Shown piece by piece: positions 17,478-26,617 of a DNA stretch of 64,000 nt. The notes under the pieces were generated by a model. It was given only the letters and a program-made list of their open reading frames with translations, did no database searches and was not told where the DNA came from. How positions within the stretch are numbered: position 1 is the stretch's first letter; every line of letters begins with the position of its first letter. The position numbers and the translations under genes are program-made. Source of the DNA: Desulfobacterales bacterium (GTDB lineage Bacteria; Desulfobacterota; Desulfobacteria; Desulfobacterales; Desulfosarcinaceae); contig JACRDD010000045.1 of assembly GCA_016218685.1 (NCBI GenBank), positions 62,001 through 126,000 on the forward strand, given 5' to 3'.

Positions 17478-18968
17478 TCAACTCTCCAACTCCGCGAAGC
17501 GGTTCACGCTCTTCAACCGCGCCATGTCCTTCTCATAGCGGCCGCGCCAGCCGATGCGCTGCAGGCGGCGGCCGAGGACAATTTTGAGGAACGGCCGGAA
17601 GAAGTAGAGCCAGATGCCGGTCCAGACCGGGCCCTGGGCGCGCACCTGGCGCGAGGGTTGCCACCAGCCCATGATCTTCTGGCGGTGGTACCAGACCAGG
17701 TATTGCAGGGTGTCGGTATCCAGCTTGCGGGTGCGCACGTTAGCCCAGATGCCGTTGTAGGTGGAAAAGTCGTCGGGGTTGGTGACCAGGCCCTGGTCCA
17801 GCAGCTCCTGGCGGATGCCGGTCTTGGGATAAGGGGTCAGGATCTGGCAGTAGGAGGTGTCGGCGTCGATCTCCCGCAGGAAACGGTAGTTTTCGACGAT
17901 GTCCTGCTCTTCGTCGTCGGGAAAGCCGAAGATCATGCCGCCCACCACCATGACGCCGTACTTGTGGCACAGGGCCACGGCCTGGCGGGAGGCGCCGACG
18001 ATGTCGCCCTTGTGGGCGGTCTTCAGATTCTTGCTGGAAGCATTCTCGATGCCCAAAAAGACGGTCTTGAAGCCGGCCTGGGCCATGATGGCCACCATCT
18101 CTTCGTTGCGCGACATGGTCACACAGTCGGCCTGCACCACGAAGTGCAATCCTTTATACTTGCGGGCGATGATGGCCCGGCACAGCTCGATGACCCGGGG
18201 GGGGGCCAGCACCATGTTGTCGTCGGAGACGAAGATCCAGCGGCAGCGTTTGTTGTGATAGATATCGTCGATGTCGGCCAGGATGCGCTCGATGGGAAAG
18301 GGCCGGAAAGATTGGCCGTACATGTGGCGGATGCTGCAAAAGTTGCAGGTGCGCGTGCAACCGCGCGAGGTTTCGATCACCTCCACGCTGCGGTCCATGA
18401 TGTGGTAGCCCCAGGTGAGGCGGCGCTTGTCGCGGATGGGCAGCTTGAGGCGCGAAAGATCCAGCAGTTGGCCGCGTTCGTTGTGGACGAAGGTGCCGTC
18501 CGCCTGACGATAGGAAAGCGAAGGGATCTTAGCCACGTCGTCCTGGCCGGCCAGGGCGTTGACCAGGCGCCGGAAAGCCTCTTCGCCTTCGCCGCGGATC
18601 ATGAAGTCGATCGGCCCGGCTTCAGGCTGCCGGCCGATCTCTTCGTACATCAGGGTGGCGTGGTAGCCGCCGATGACGATGCGCGCCTGGGGCAGCCACT
18701 TCCGAATCAGGCGGGCCAGCTTGAGGCAGGTGCCGAACTGCCAGGTCATGGAGGAAAGGCCCACGACGTCGGGGCGCAGCTTGAGCAGAGTACGATACAA
18801 ATAGGGCCGCACCTTGCGCCGCTTGCGGATCAGGTCGATGAGATGGACATCGTGGCCTTCGTCCACATTGGCGCCCAGGCTGGCGATGCCCAGGTTGGGC
18901 ATGTGGAAAGCCGCTTCGTGCATGATGACCGCGGCCACATCCGGCATGGAGATCAAAACTACCTTCAT
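17478..18968 (-). CDS. B12-binding-domain radical SAM protein
   Basis: A 496-residue protein with an N-terminal cobalamin-binding domain (residues ~1-140; VVGLSSMTWQFG, RIVIGGYHATLM). The radical SAM core has the cluster motif SRGCTRTCNFC (Cys ~204, 208, 211). The C-terminal extension has a hydrophobic patch (WLYFFRPFLKIVL) that may contact membrane. It is the last gene of the leftward lipid-like operon, starting 6 bases after the acyltransferase gene. By context it may modify a lipid or acyl chain; similar proteins act in hopanoid and other lipid pathways. Its 3' end is duplicated at 15917-16120. Confidence 0.9.
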   Translation of the reverse strand: MKVVLISMPDVAAVIMHEAAFHMPNLGIASLGANVDEGHDVHLIDLIRKRRKVRPYLYRTLLKLRPDVVGLSSMTWQFGTCLKLARLIRKWLPQARIVIGGYHATLMYEEIGRQPEAGPIDFMIRGEGEEAFRRLVNALAGQDDVAKIPSLSYRQADGTFVHNERGQLLDLSRLKLPIRDKRRLTWGYHIMDRSVEVIETSRGCTRTCNFCSIRHMYGQSFRPFPIERILADIDDIYHNKRCRWIFVSDDNMVLAPPRVIELCRAIIARKYKGLHFVVQADCVTMSRNEEMVAIMAQAGFKTVFLGIENASSKNLKTAHKGDIVGASRQAVALCHKYGVMVVGGMIFGFPDDEEQDIVENYRFLREIDADTSYCQILTPYPKTGIRQELLDQGLVTNPDDFSTYNGIWANVRTRKLDTDTLQYLVWYHRQKIMGWWQPSRQVRAQGPVWTGIWLYFFRPFLKIVLGRRLQRIGWRGRYEKDMARLKSVNRFAELES

Positions 18969-18974
18969 CGCGCC

Positions 18975-19820
18975 CTACCTTTCATTGCTCTCTTGCGGTT
19001 GATCGGATCGAACTGCTTTCTGCGGCTGCTGCGCCAATTGCGCCTGAACTTGCGCCATCAATGTCTTGACGGAGAAATCGGCGCTGTCATAGGCCGGCGT
19101 GAAATGCTCCAGCAGCCTCACCGTAATGGTGTTGGCCTGGCAGGTGTTGAAGCGAAAGCGTCCCGGAGTAAAGAGCCGCTGGCTGTTGGCGATGGCCGCC
19201 ACGGCCACCGGTGCCTTGCACAGCCGGGCGATCTTGAAGGCCCCGGCGTTGAGCGCGCCCACGTTGCCGTCCCGGCTGCGGGTGCCTTCGGGAAAGACGA
19301 TCAGGTTGCCGCCGCCGGCCAGGAACGCGGGCATCTCTTCCATGCGCCGCACCATGCGCTCGGCCTGGGCGCCCTGGGAGGAGGCCGGCAGATAACCCGA
19401 GAGGCCCAGCATCCAGCCAAAGATGGGTATGCGGAAGAGGCGGTTTTTGACGATGGTGGTGTGCCGGGGGAAGAGCGAGATGAGCAGCAAGGGATCGATG
19501 TAGGAGAGATGGTTGCATACCACCACGGCACCGCTGATGGCCTTGAGCGCCGGATCGATGCGCCACTGCTGCCGGGGCATGATCGCCCGGCACAGCCCGA
19601 AGAAGCCCCGGTAGAAAAGAAAATTCAGGCGTTGAAAGGCCCGGGCGCGGTCGCCGGCCAGGGCGGCGGCCAGCAGATAAAACGGCGCGAAGAACACCAC
19701 GAAGCCGGCCGTGAAATAACTCCACACGAGCAGCGTGGCCGAAAGATCCACGGCCAGGGCCACCCCGCGCGGTATCGTGCGCCCGTTGCCGCGCGTCAGG
19801 GCCGCGCCACAACAGCTCAT
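18975..19820 (-). CDS. PlsC-type 1-acylglycerol-phosphate acyltransferase
   Basis: A 281-residue membrane-associated acyltransferase. The start is the ATG overlapping the ketosynthase stop (ATGA). An N-terminal hydrophobic segment (WSYFTAGFVVFFAPFYLLAA) is followed by the catalytic motif NHLSYIDP (HxxxxD) and the phosphate-binding motif FPEGTRS. It would transfer an acyl group to a glycerol-phosphate or related acceptor. Given the ACP and ketosynthase beside it, its donor could be the product of this cluster. Confidence 0.9.
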   Translation of the reverse strand: MSCCGAALTRGNGRTIPRGVALAVDLSATLLVWSYFTAGFVVFFAPFYLLAAALAGDRARAFQRLNFLFYRGFFGLCRAIMPRQQWRIDPALKAISGAVVVCNHLSYIDPLLLISLFPRHTTIVKNRLFRIPIFGWMLGLSGYLPASSQGAQAERMVRRMEEMPAFLAGGGNLIVFPEGTRSRDGNVGALNAGAFKIARLCKAPVAVAAIANSQRLFTPGRFRFNTCQANTITVRLLEHFTPAYDSADFSVKTLMAQVQAQLAQQPQKAVRSDQPQESNER

Positions 19821-21055
19821 GGCACCGCCTTGCGCAGGATCAGACAGGTGTTGACCCCGCCGAAGGCGAAATTCTGGATGGCCGCCGTCTGCACCGGCGC
19901 CTGGATCAACTGCCGGGCGTGGCGCACCATGGCACAGCGCTCGTCCACCTCGTCCAGATTGAGGGTGGGGGCCACGAACCCTTCCTGCATCATGTAAAGC
20001 GTCAGGATGGTCTCGATGGCGCCGCACGAGCCCATGGTGTGGCCCATGTAGCTTTTGAGCCCCGTGACCCACGGGCCTTGGCCGTAGGTCTTGCCGATGG
20101 CCTGGGCCTCCATGACGTCGCCCATCTTGGTGGCCGTGGCGTGGGCGCTCACCAGGTCGATCTGGTCGGCGCGCATCCCGGCGTTTTCCAGGCCCAGGCG
20201 GATGGTGCGCTCGATGCCCTCCACGTTGGGCAGAATTAAGTCACCGCCATTGTTGTTGCAGGCAAAGCCCAATAATTCGGCCAGGATGGGTGCTCCCCGG
20301 CGCCTGGCGTGCTCATACTCTTCCAAGATCACGGTGCCGCTGCCCTCGCCTACCACCAGGCCGTCGCGGCGCACGTCGAAGGGGCGCGGGGTCAGATGGG
20401 GCGTGGCGTTGAATTCGGTGGAGCAGGCCAGCAGGTTGTCGAAGACCGCCACGGTGGTGGTGTCATACTCGTCGGCCCCGCCGCACAGCATGGCGTCCTG
20501 CATGCCGAATTTGACCGCCTCGTAGCCGAAGCCGATGGACTGGCTGCTGGTGGTGCAGGCCGTGGACGAAGAGATCACCCGGCCGGTGATGCCGAACATC
20601 TTGGTGATGTTGACGGCTGTGGTGTGCACCATGGATTTGAGATAGTCCACGGCGCCGATGCTGCTCAACTTGGCGTCTGTCTGGCCGAAGAAGGTGCGGT
20701 AGATCTGGCGCTGCACCGTGGGGCTGCCGTGGGTCGAGCCGAAGGCCACCCCCAGGCGGCCGGAGGTGATGAACTCCTGGCTCAAACCCGAGGCGGCCAG
20801 GGCCTCCTTGGCGGTCTGGCAGGCGTAGTAGGCCACCGGCCCCATGGTCTTGCGGTGCTGGCGGGCGAAGTCATAGGCGATGGGATAGTCCACGGTGCCG
20901 AAGACGCCCGAGTGGATGTGCTCGGTGAGCAAACCATCGGCACGCATGGCCTTGACCCCCGAAATCCCTTCGGTCAGGTGCTGGACGATCCCTTGCTTGG
21001 TATTGCCGATGGGGGTAATGGCGGCGCAGCCGGTGATGACGACCCTGCGACTCAT
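19817..21055 (-). CDS. Beta-ketoacyl-ACP synthase (FabF-like)
   Basis: A 412-residue ketosynthase with the complete catalytic triad: Cys ~167 in SSTACTTSSQ, His ~304 in SAHATATKMGD and His ~338 in YMGHTMGSCG. It would condense acyl and malonyl units on the ACP encoded next door. Only one ketosynthase is present and no ketoreductase or dehydratase lies in the window, so reduction steps must come from elsewhere. The sequence HRKTMGPVAYYA resembles ketosynthases of specialised acyl pathways such as aryl polyene clusters; that similarity is from memory. Confidence 0.93.
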   Translation of the reverse strand: MSRRVVITGCAAITPIGNTKQGIVQHLTEGISGVKAMRADGLLTEHIHSGVFGTVDYPIAYDFARQHRKTMGPVAYYACQTAKEALAASGLSQEFITSGRLGVAFGSTHGSPTVQRQIYRTFFGQTDAKLSSIGAVDYLKSMVHTTAVNITKMFGITGRVISSSTACTTSSQSIGFGYEAVKFGMQDAMLCGGADEYDTTTVAVFDNLLACSTEFNATPHLTPRPFDVRRDGLVVGEGSGTVILEEYEHARRRGAPILAELLGFACNNNGGDLILPNVEGIERTIRLGLENAGMRADQIDLVSAHATATKMGDVMEAQAIGKTYGQGPWVTGLKSYMGHTMGSCGAIETILTLYMMQEGFVAPTLNLDEVDERCAMVRHARQLIQAPVQTAAIQNFAFGGVNTCLILRKAVP

Positions 21056-21140
21056 GAGCGATAGAAATCCTCTGTTATTTATTGTCCATCCAGGGGTGAG
21101 ATGTTTGCGGCGAAAATAGCCATTCCTGGACGGACACTAT

Positions 21141-21401
21141 TTAGTTGGCCGGCCGGGTGGCGGCCAGGGCCAGGACATAGTCCACGATCTGGTCGATGGT
21201 GCGGATCTCCATGGCCGCCTTCTTCTCTTCGCGGGTGAGCGCGCTGCCCAGCAGCAGTTCGATCTCCCGCAGCAATTCGATGGCGTCGATGCTGTCGAAC
21301 TCGTAGGCGTCGCGCAGGTCTTCGTCCAGGCCGGGCTGGTCGATCTCGAAGCGCTCGGAGAATATCTTCAAAATGGCATCGCGAACGTGGTCTCGCGTCA
21401 T
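21141..21401 (-). CDS. Acyl carrier protein
   Basis: An 86-residue acidic helical protein. The phosphopantetheine attachment Ser is at ~37 in EFDSIDAIEL. The ATG at 21401 is the natural start; the frame extends far upstream only as non-protein-like sequence. It lies between the LpxL-like acyltransferase and ketosynthase genes and would carry the growing acyl chain in this cluster. Confidence 0.92.
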   Translation of the reverse strand: MTRDHVRDAILKIFSERFEIDQPGLDEDLRDAYEFDSIDAIELLREIELLLGSALTREEKKAAMEIRTIDQIVDYVLALAATRPAN

Positions 21402-21484
21402 GGGCGATCTGAATCCTTTTTTATATTTTGCGATCGATAACGTTGCCGGATTTCTACTATAAAAGCCGGCCCCTGCATAGTCCT

Positions 21485-22393
21485 TTAATGGCCCTTGGCC
21501 GGGGGCGGGTCGGCCGGCGGCCCTAGAAAGGGTTGGAAATGATACCACTCCAGGGGATTGCGCCGCACCTGGGCTTCCAGATGGTCGGCGTAGGTCTGGG
21601 CGGCCTGGGCCACGGCCTCCCGGCGCAGGCCGCGGCTTGGGGCCGTGACCGCCACGGGGCCGGACACCGAAAAGTGGTATTGGCGCGTCCCGCGCTTGGT
21701 GGCGAAAAAGATGTAGAGCGGCACACGGGACACCAGGGCCAGCATAAACGGCGCTTCGGGCAGGCGCACGGTGTGGTCCAGGAAGCGCACGGCCACGGCC
21801 TGTTGCTCGGGTCGCCACACGACGTCGCCGGACATGGAGACGAACCCGCCGGATTTCAGGAAAGCGGCCCCTTCGACGAGGTCGAAGGCCGAGCCGCTTT
21901 GGGGGTCGGCGGCCAGGATGCGGATGCCGCTGGCCGCCAGATCTTCTTTTTGCAGGCGCTCGATCTGTTCCTGGGCGCGGCGGCCCATGTAGAGCATCAG
22001 GCGCAGGTCGGGGATGTTGCGGCGCAGCAGGCGGGCGCCGGCTTCCCAATTGCCCATGTGGGACATGAGCAGGATGCCGCCGCGGCCTTGGGCCACGGCG
22101 GCGATCAAGTGTTCCCGTCCGGCGAAGGTATAGTCGATGGCGCCCCTGTCATGGAGCAGGTAGCGGTCCAGGAACACGGTGGTGAAATTCTGGAACTGGC
22201 GCCAGGCGCACCACCAGGCGTACGCGCGGGTTCGTTGGGGAAAGAGGACCCGGTAGAAGCGGGCGCTGGCGGCGGAGCGTTTGGGGAAGAATATGAAATA
22301 GCCGGCGGCGATACCGCGGGAGACGAGGGCGAAGAGCCAGGCCCCGAATAGTTTAGATAAGGCGGTCAGGATTTTATAGAAATGGTGGCGCAT
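21485..22393 (-). CDS. LpxL/HtrB-like acyltransferase
   Basis: A 302-residue inner-membrane acyltransferase of the lipid A biosynthesis family. It has an N-terminal membrane anchor (LFGAWLFALVSRGIAAGYFI), the catalytic motif SHMGNWE (HxxxxE) and the C-terminal block NPLEWYHFQPF. In aryl polyene and related clusters such proteins transfer the ACP-bound product to a lipid acceptor. The start is two bases downstream of the GT2 stop, so the two are co-expressed. Confidence 0.88.
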   Translation of the reverse strand: MRHHFYKILTALSKLFGAWLFALVSRGIAAGYFIFFPKRSAASARFYRVLFPQRTRAYAWWCAWRQFQNFTTVFLDRYLLHDRGAIDYTFAGREHLIAAVAQGRGGILLMSHMGNWEAGARLLRRNIPDLRLMLYMGRRAQEQIERLQKEDLAASGIRILAADPQSGSAFDLVEGAAFLKSGGFVSMSGDVVWRPEQQAVAVRFLDHTVRLPEAPFMLALVSRVPLYIFFATKRGTRQYHFSVSGPVAVTAPSRGLRREAVAQAAQTYADHLEAQVRRNPLEWYHFQPFLGPPADPPPAKGH

Positions 22394-22395
22394 AG

Positions 22396-23103
22396 TTAGA
22401 AGAATACCCGACGCGTGATCAAGCGCGCAAATGTTCCAGTATTGCGACAGAAATCCACGAAAGGCCGAAAGTGGGAGACCCGCTCGGCCCCGAAGTAGCG
22501 TACGTTCACTGGCGCTTCGATCACCGGCAATCCGGCCCAGGCGGCCTTGACCAATACCTCAATTTCGAACTGGTAGCGTTGGGCGCGCACCCCCAGCGCC
22601 AGGGTTTCGGGCAGGGGGTAGATGCGAAAGCCGCTCTGGCTGTCGGTCACCCGGGGGCCGGCGGCCATGCGGATCCAGAAGTTGGAAAAGCCCCGGCCGA
22701 AGCGGCTGGTCCAGGGGGCGCCCTCGCCGGCCATGCGTAGGCGCCGGCCGACGACGATGGGCCGCTGGCCGGCGGGGATGGCGGCGATCAGGTGGCGGGC
22801 GTCCTGGGGGTCGTGCTGGCCGTCGGCGTCCAGGGTGATGGCCCAGTCAGCCACCTCGGCGGCGGCCTGGAAGCCGGTCTGCAGGGCGACCCCTTTGCCG
22901 CGGTTGACGGGGTGGCGCAGCACCTGAACGCCGGGTATGGCTTCGAGGCCGGCCGTGCCGCCGTCGGTGGCGCCGTCATCCACCACGAAGAGTGGCCAGC
23001 CCAGCGCCAGGGCCGCGCGGACGACTTCCCGGACGGTGCGGCCGTGGTTGTAGACCGGAACGATCACGGCCATGCGACCGGGTGCAGCGATTCGATCAGG
23101 CAT
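22396..23103 (-). CDS. Family 2 glycosyltransferase
   Basis: A 235-residue GT-A glycosyltransferase similar to dolichol-phosphate-mannose-synthase types. Motifs are AVIVPVYNHG at the start, FVVDDGATDG and TLDADGQHDP (DxD). The start at 23103 overlaps the end of the DAK2-DegV gene by 8 bases; a longer reading to 23193 lies inside that gene and is less likely. No C-terminal membrane helices are evident. It would attach a sugar to a lipid or acyl acceptor in this cluster. Confidence 0.9.
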   Translation of the reverse strand: MPDRIAAPGRMAVIVPVYNHGRTVREVVRAALALGWPLFVVDDGATDGGTAGLEAIPGVQVLRHPVNRGKGVALQTGFQAAAEVADWAITLDADGQHDPQDARHLIAAIPAGQRPIVVGRRLRMAGEGAPWTSRFGRGFSNFWIRMAAGPRVTDSQSGFRIYPLPETLALGVRAQRYQFEIEVLVKAAWAGLPVIEAPVNVRYFGAERVSHFRPFVDFCRNTGTFARLITRRVFF

Positions 23104-24853
23104 CTTCACTTCGGGTAGCACTTTGGGGGCCGAGGGTGTCGAACTCTGGGGGCAGCCAGGCCACGCCCCAGGTCCCCGGCCCCATGTGGGCACCGGAGGT
23201 CAGGGAAAGGGGCCGCAGCAGGATGCGGGCCGCCGGCAGCAGGATGCGTACCTCCTGGGTCGCGATCTCTTCCACCCAGGCGCGGTTATCGGTGTATTGC
23301 AGCAGGATCAAGGGTGCATCCCCGCCGGCGAAACTGCTTTCCAGGCGCTTGCGGGCAAAGGCCAGTTGATCCTTGCGCTGACGCACCACGCCCACCTTGG
23401 CAGCCCCATGGGCCAGGGGCGAGATGATGGGTTTCATGTGCAGCAGGTCGCCGAAGAAGCCCTGGGTTTTGGAGATACGGCCGCCGGCGGCCAGGAACTT
23501 GAGCTGGTCCAGGAACACCAGTTCCTGGCTCTGGGCCATGGCCCGGCTTGCAAAGTCAAGTACCTTGGCCATGTCATGGCCCTGACGGGCATAGTGGGCC
23601 GTGGCCAGGGCCACGATGCCCAGGCGGCCCGAGGCCGCGCCGGAGTCGAGAATCGTCAGGCGCCCATCGGGATCGTTGGCCGCCTGCCAGGCCGTGGCCG
23701 TGGCGAAGTTGCCGGTGTAGACCGAGCCCACGCAGAGGTAGAGCACTTGGGAGAAGCGGCTGAGGGCGCTCAGATAGGATTGGTGCCGCTGGAAAACCGA
23801 GGCCTGGGCCGTGGAGACTTTCTGCCCGCCGGCCATGGCGGCGTAAAGCGCATCCGGGACCGACAGGGTTTCAGGCCAGGCCTGATCGCCCACCACCAGG
23901 TAGCTGTCCAGCAGGGTCATGCCCAGGGCCAAGGCATCCTCCCGGGTGACCGATCCGGCCGCGTCGGTCATGATGCGCACCGGCTGGCAGGCGTTGACCG
24001 CCGGCACCAACGCCGACTCGATCGGCTCTTCGCTCCAAGCCACCACCTGGCCGATGCGGGCCAATCCGGAGCGCAGGGCTTCGCGGTCATCGGTGTGCAG
24101 GTGCACCTTGACACCGTCGAGGCCTTCGTTGACCACCACGCTCTCACCCCAGTCGCTCAGCAGATCGCGGGTTTCGTTTCGGCCCTTTTCGGATTGGATC
24201 AAGGCGCTGACGCAAAAGCGCGCCGTGTTCTCGTCCGGCTGCCACTGGTCGGCGATGGTGAGTTTGCCGTTGAAGCGTTCGGTGATCGAGCGTTGAAGAT
24301 CGCATCCGGTCAGGCCGCCCAGAAATGCTTCCATGAAGATGAACATGCCCAGGGCCCCGGCATCCACCACGCCGGCCCGGCGCAATTCGGGCAAGGTGTC
24401 GCTGGTGTCGGCCACGCACTTTGCCAGGTGGCCGACGATGGTCTCCACATCCCAGGCCGTGGGGGAGTGGGCCGCCGGCGGCAGGGCGTTGGCCAGGGCT
24501 TCGAAGAGGGTGAGCATGGTGCCGGGTTTGGGATCGGCCACGGCCCGGCAGGCCTGGCGCAGACCGCGGCTGACAGCGGCGGCCATCTCCTGGGGCTGTT
24601 GGATCTCCAGTAACGGCTGGAAAAAGGCGGCGGCGATATTGCCCGCATTGCCGGTGGCAACCCGCAGCATCTGCCGGGGCACTTCGCCCGGCTTCGTTTC
24701 GGCCAGCAGGCGCAGCGGCGCCAGGCTGATCTTCAGATTGCGGCCGGTATCGGCATCGGCCACCGGAAAGACATTGATCTGGTCCAACAGGTCGGACCAG
24801 GCCGCCATGCGTTCATAGCCTTGAATAAAGGCGCTGCTGAAAAGCGGATCCAT
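23096..24853 (-). CDS. DAK2-DegV fusion, fatty-acid-kinase-like
   Basis: A 585-residue fusion. The N-terminal ~200 residues are a DAK2/DhaL-like domain (NVFPVADADTGRNLK as the Asp-rich nucleotide/Mg site). Residues ~300-570 are a DegV/EDD lipid-binding domain (VRIMTDAAGSVTRE at the start, FLKAAGGRISK-like LKFLAAGGRISK). In Gram-positives these correspond to FakA (kinase) and FakB (fatty-acid binder), which together make acyl-phosphate. A fused protein beside acyltransferases suggests activation of a fatty acid for this pathway. The DxDTG motif here reads DADTG where GDTG is common. Confidence 0.85.
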   Translation of the reverse strand: MDPLFSSAFIQGYERMAAWSDLLDQINVFPVADADTGRNLKISLAPLRLLAETKPGEVPRQMLRVATGNAGNIAAAFFQPLLEIQQPQEMAAAVSRGLRQACRAVADPKPGTMLTLFEALANALPPAAHSPTAWDVETIVGHLAKCVADTSDTLPELRRAGVVDAGALGMFIFMEAFLGGLTGCDLQRSITERFNGKLTIADQWQPDENTARFCVSALIQSEKGRNETRDLLSDWGESVVVNEGLDGVKVHLHTDDREALRSGLARIGQVVAWSEEPIESALVPAVNACQPVRIMTDAAGSVTREDALALGMTLLDSYLVVGDQAWPETLSVPDALYAAMAGGQKVSTAQASVFQRHQSYLSALSRFSQVLYLCVGSVYTGNFATATAWQAANDPDGRLTILDSGAASGRLGIVALATAHYARQGHDMAKVLDFASRAMAQSQELVFLDQLKFLAAGGRISKTQGFFGDLLHMKPIISPLAHGAAKVGVVRQRKDQLAFARKRLESSFAGGDAPLILLQYTDNRAWVEEIATQEVRILLPAARILLRPLSLTSGAHMGPGTWGVAWLPPEFDTLGPQSATRSEDA

Positions 24854-24856
24854 GCG

Positions 24857-25264
24857 CTAAAATCCTAACGCCAGCCGGATGTCGTCCGGTATGACGAATT
24901 CCATCTCCATCTCCGGGTAGCGCACGGCCAACTGTTCGCTAGTCCCCCGGGTGCAGAGCAGGTCGTTTTCAAGTTTGCGGATTTCGAAGGCCATCCCGAT
25001 CTTGTACTGGGCCTCGGTGACCCGCGCCCGGCAGATGAACCCATCGAAGGCCCGCAGGGGCGCGATGTGCTTGAGGGCCGTGCGCGTCACCGGAAAGGCG
25101 AATTTTTTCTCCAGCATGTAGGCGTACAGGTCGATGCCCCGCGCGGCGAACAGCCCGAAGCGGGCCACATCGAAATACTTCAAATAGTTGCCATGCCACA
25201 CAATCTGCAAAGGGTCCACGTCGTGGAAGGCCACCTTCATCTGGATCTCGAAACTCGCGCTCAT
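24857..25264 (-). CDS. 4HBT-family acyl-CoA/ACP thioesterase (YbgC-like)
   Basis: A 135-residue hotdog-fold thioesterase. The signature FHDVDPLQIVWHGNYLKYF includes the catalytic Asp of the YbgC/4HBT group. It is the first gene of the leftward cluster, so the promoter for the whole operon should lie in 25265-25402. It would release acyl chains from CoA or ACP. Confidence 0.92.
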   Translation of the reverse strand: MSASFEIQMKVAFHDVDPLQIVWHGNYLKYFDVARFGLFAARGIDLYAYMLEKKFAFPVTRTALKHIAPLRAFDGFICRARVTEAQYKIGMAFEIRKLENDLLCTRGTSEQLAVRYPEMEMEFVIPDDIRLALGF

Positions 25265-25402
25265 GGGATATCTCTATCGCATGCCTTGGACGAAAAAAGC
25301 AATCCTCCCAAGGGTGTTATCCTGCGGAACTGTTGGACATGGGAGCACTTTTTGGGTAGATGTGTCCGGATTCCCTATTCCTTATCGATGCCGAGCGCCT
25401 GA
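25265..25402. promoter_or_regulatory. Divergent promoter region of the lipid-like locus
   Basis: A 138-base gap between the leftward thioesterase operon and the rightward glycosyltransferase operon. Both operons must start here. I could not assign -35/-10 boxes with confidence. Confidence 0.45.
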
Positions 25403-26617
25403 ATGATGAAGTTCCTGCTGATTCCGGGTAACAACTCCTTGTCCCATGTGGCCAAATGTCTGGCTTTGGAAGCGGAGTTGGTCGGGCGCGGCCATGCGGT
25501 GCTCATCGCCGTGGCCCAAAAGCACGCGGCCTTTCTGGAGCGCCTGGGCAAAGTGCATGCGGTGCTGCCGGACATTCAGGAGGCCGACGACGGGCCGGCC
25601 CCAAGTTGGGAGTGGTTCCGCTGCCTCGAGCGCCTTCAGACCTGCATCCGGGCTGAAATCGATCTGATCAAAAGTTACCGGCCCGACCGGGTGCTGGGGG
25701 TGTTCCGCTTCACCACCAAGATTGCCGCCGAGGCCCTGGGCATCGCCTATGATGCCCTGGTATGCGGCTGCATGCTGCCCGATCATAAAGAGGTCCTGGG
25801 ATTTGCCTCGAACGATCCGGGCGCCGCGCGCCAGGCCGAATATCTGGATAATTTCTTTCACTTCGCCGGCCGCAAGCTCAGCCGGGCCGCAGGTTATTTT
25901 GGGACAGCGCCGGCAGTCGACGCCCGCGAACTGCTCGAAGGCCGGCGCACCTTTCTGTGGGATTTTCCCGAATTCATGCCCCTGCCCGATCGTCCCCACC
26001 GTCACCATATCGGCCCCTTGCGCTGGGACCGGTGGCCGGGCGCCGCGCCGGTCGATCCGCCGTGCATCGATCCCTGCCGGCCCCTGGCCCTGATCAGTTT
26101 CGGCACCTGTTGCGCCAGCCGGCCGGCGGCCCAGAAACTGGTGGATTGTCTCATGGACCAGGGCTACCAGGTGCTGATGGCCGCGGGAGGCCAGGCCGAT
26201 CTGATGCACGTCAGCGCCACCAACGGCCGTCTCACCATCTGGCCCTTCGCACCCCTGAAGGCCTTGATCGCCCAAGCCGCGCTGGTGGTCAGCCATGGCG
26301 GCCAAATGACCCTTTTCGAAGCCCTGGAGCAGGGCGTGCCCGTGGCGGTCATGCCCTTTCAGCCGGAGCAGGCCCATAACGGTGTCTGCCTGGAACGCCT
26401 GGGCTGCGGCCGCCGCCTGATACCGGCCGTGGCCTACAAGGGCGACTCCCAGGTTTATGTGGAGGCGTTGGCCGCCCGGGAGCAGACCCAGCTCATGGAG
26501 ACGATCCAGGGTTTGATCCGCCACCCGGACACCCCCTCACACCTGGCCCGCACCCGGCGCATGCTGGGCAACTACTCCGGCGCGGCCCGCCTGGCCGAGT
26601 TGCTGGAGCAGCCCTGA
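25403..26617 (+). CDS. GT-B glycosyltransferase (UGT/MurG-like)
   Basis: A 404-residue glycosyltransferase with the GT-B fold. The N-terminal acceptor domain begins FLLIPGNNSLSHVAKCLALE. The C-terminal donor-sugar domain carries VVSHGGQMTLFEALEQGVP and the following PFQPEQAHN, typical of family 1/28 enzymes. Two adjacent ATGs make the exact start uncertain by one codon. Its stop overlaps the start of the hydrolase-radical SAM fusion (TGATG), so the two are co-translated. It probably glycosylates a lipid-like product. Confidence 0.88.
   Translation: MMKFLLIPGNNSLSHVAKCLALEAELVGRGHAVLIAVAQKHAAFLERLGKVHAVLPDIQEADDGPAPSWEWFRCLERLQTCIRAEIDLIKSYRPDRVLGVFRFTTKIAAEALGIAYDALVCGCMLPDHKEVLGFASNDPGAARQAEYLDNFFHFAGRKLSRAAGYFGTAPAVDARELLEGRRTFLWDFPEFMPLPDRPHRHHIGPLRWDRWPGAAPVDPPCIDPCRPLALISFGTCCASRPAAQKLVDCLMDQGYQVLMAAGGQADLMHVSATNGRLTIWPFAPLKALIAQAALVVSHGGQMTLFEALEQGVPVAVMPFQPEQAHNGVCLERLGCGRRLIPAVAYKGDSQVYVEALAAREQTQLMETIQGLIRHPDTPSHLARTRRMLGNYSGAARLAELLEQP

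Noticed and set aside
17658..19997. 779-residue forward open frame across the radical SAM and PlsC genes
   Set aside because: Low-complexity Gly/Asp/His/Val composition and no motifs; the opposite strand encodes clear enzymes.
18975..20072. Longer start for the PlsC-type protein
   Set aside because: The extra N-terminal ~84 residues are His/Gly/Arg-rich and lie inside the ketosynthase gene; the ATGA overlap start is better.
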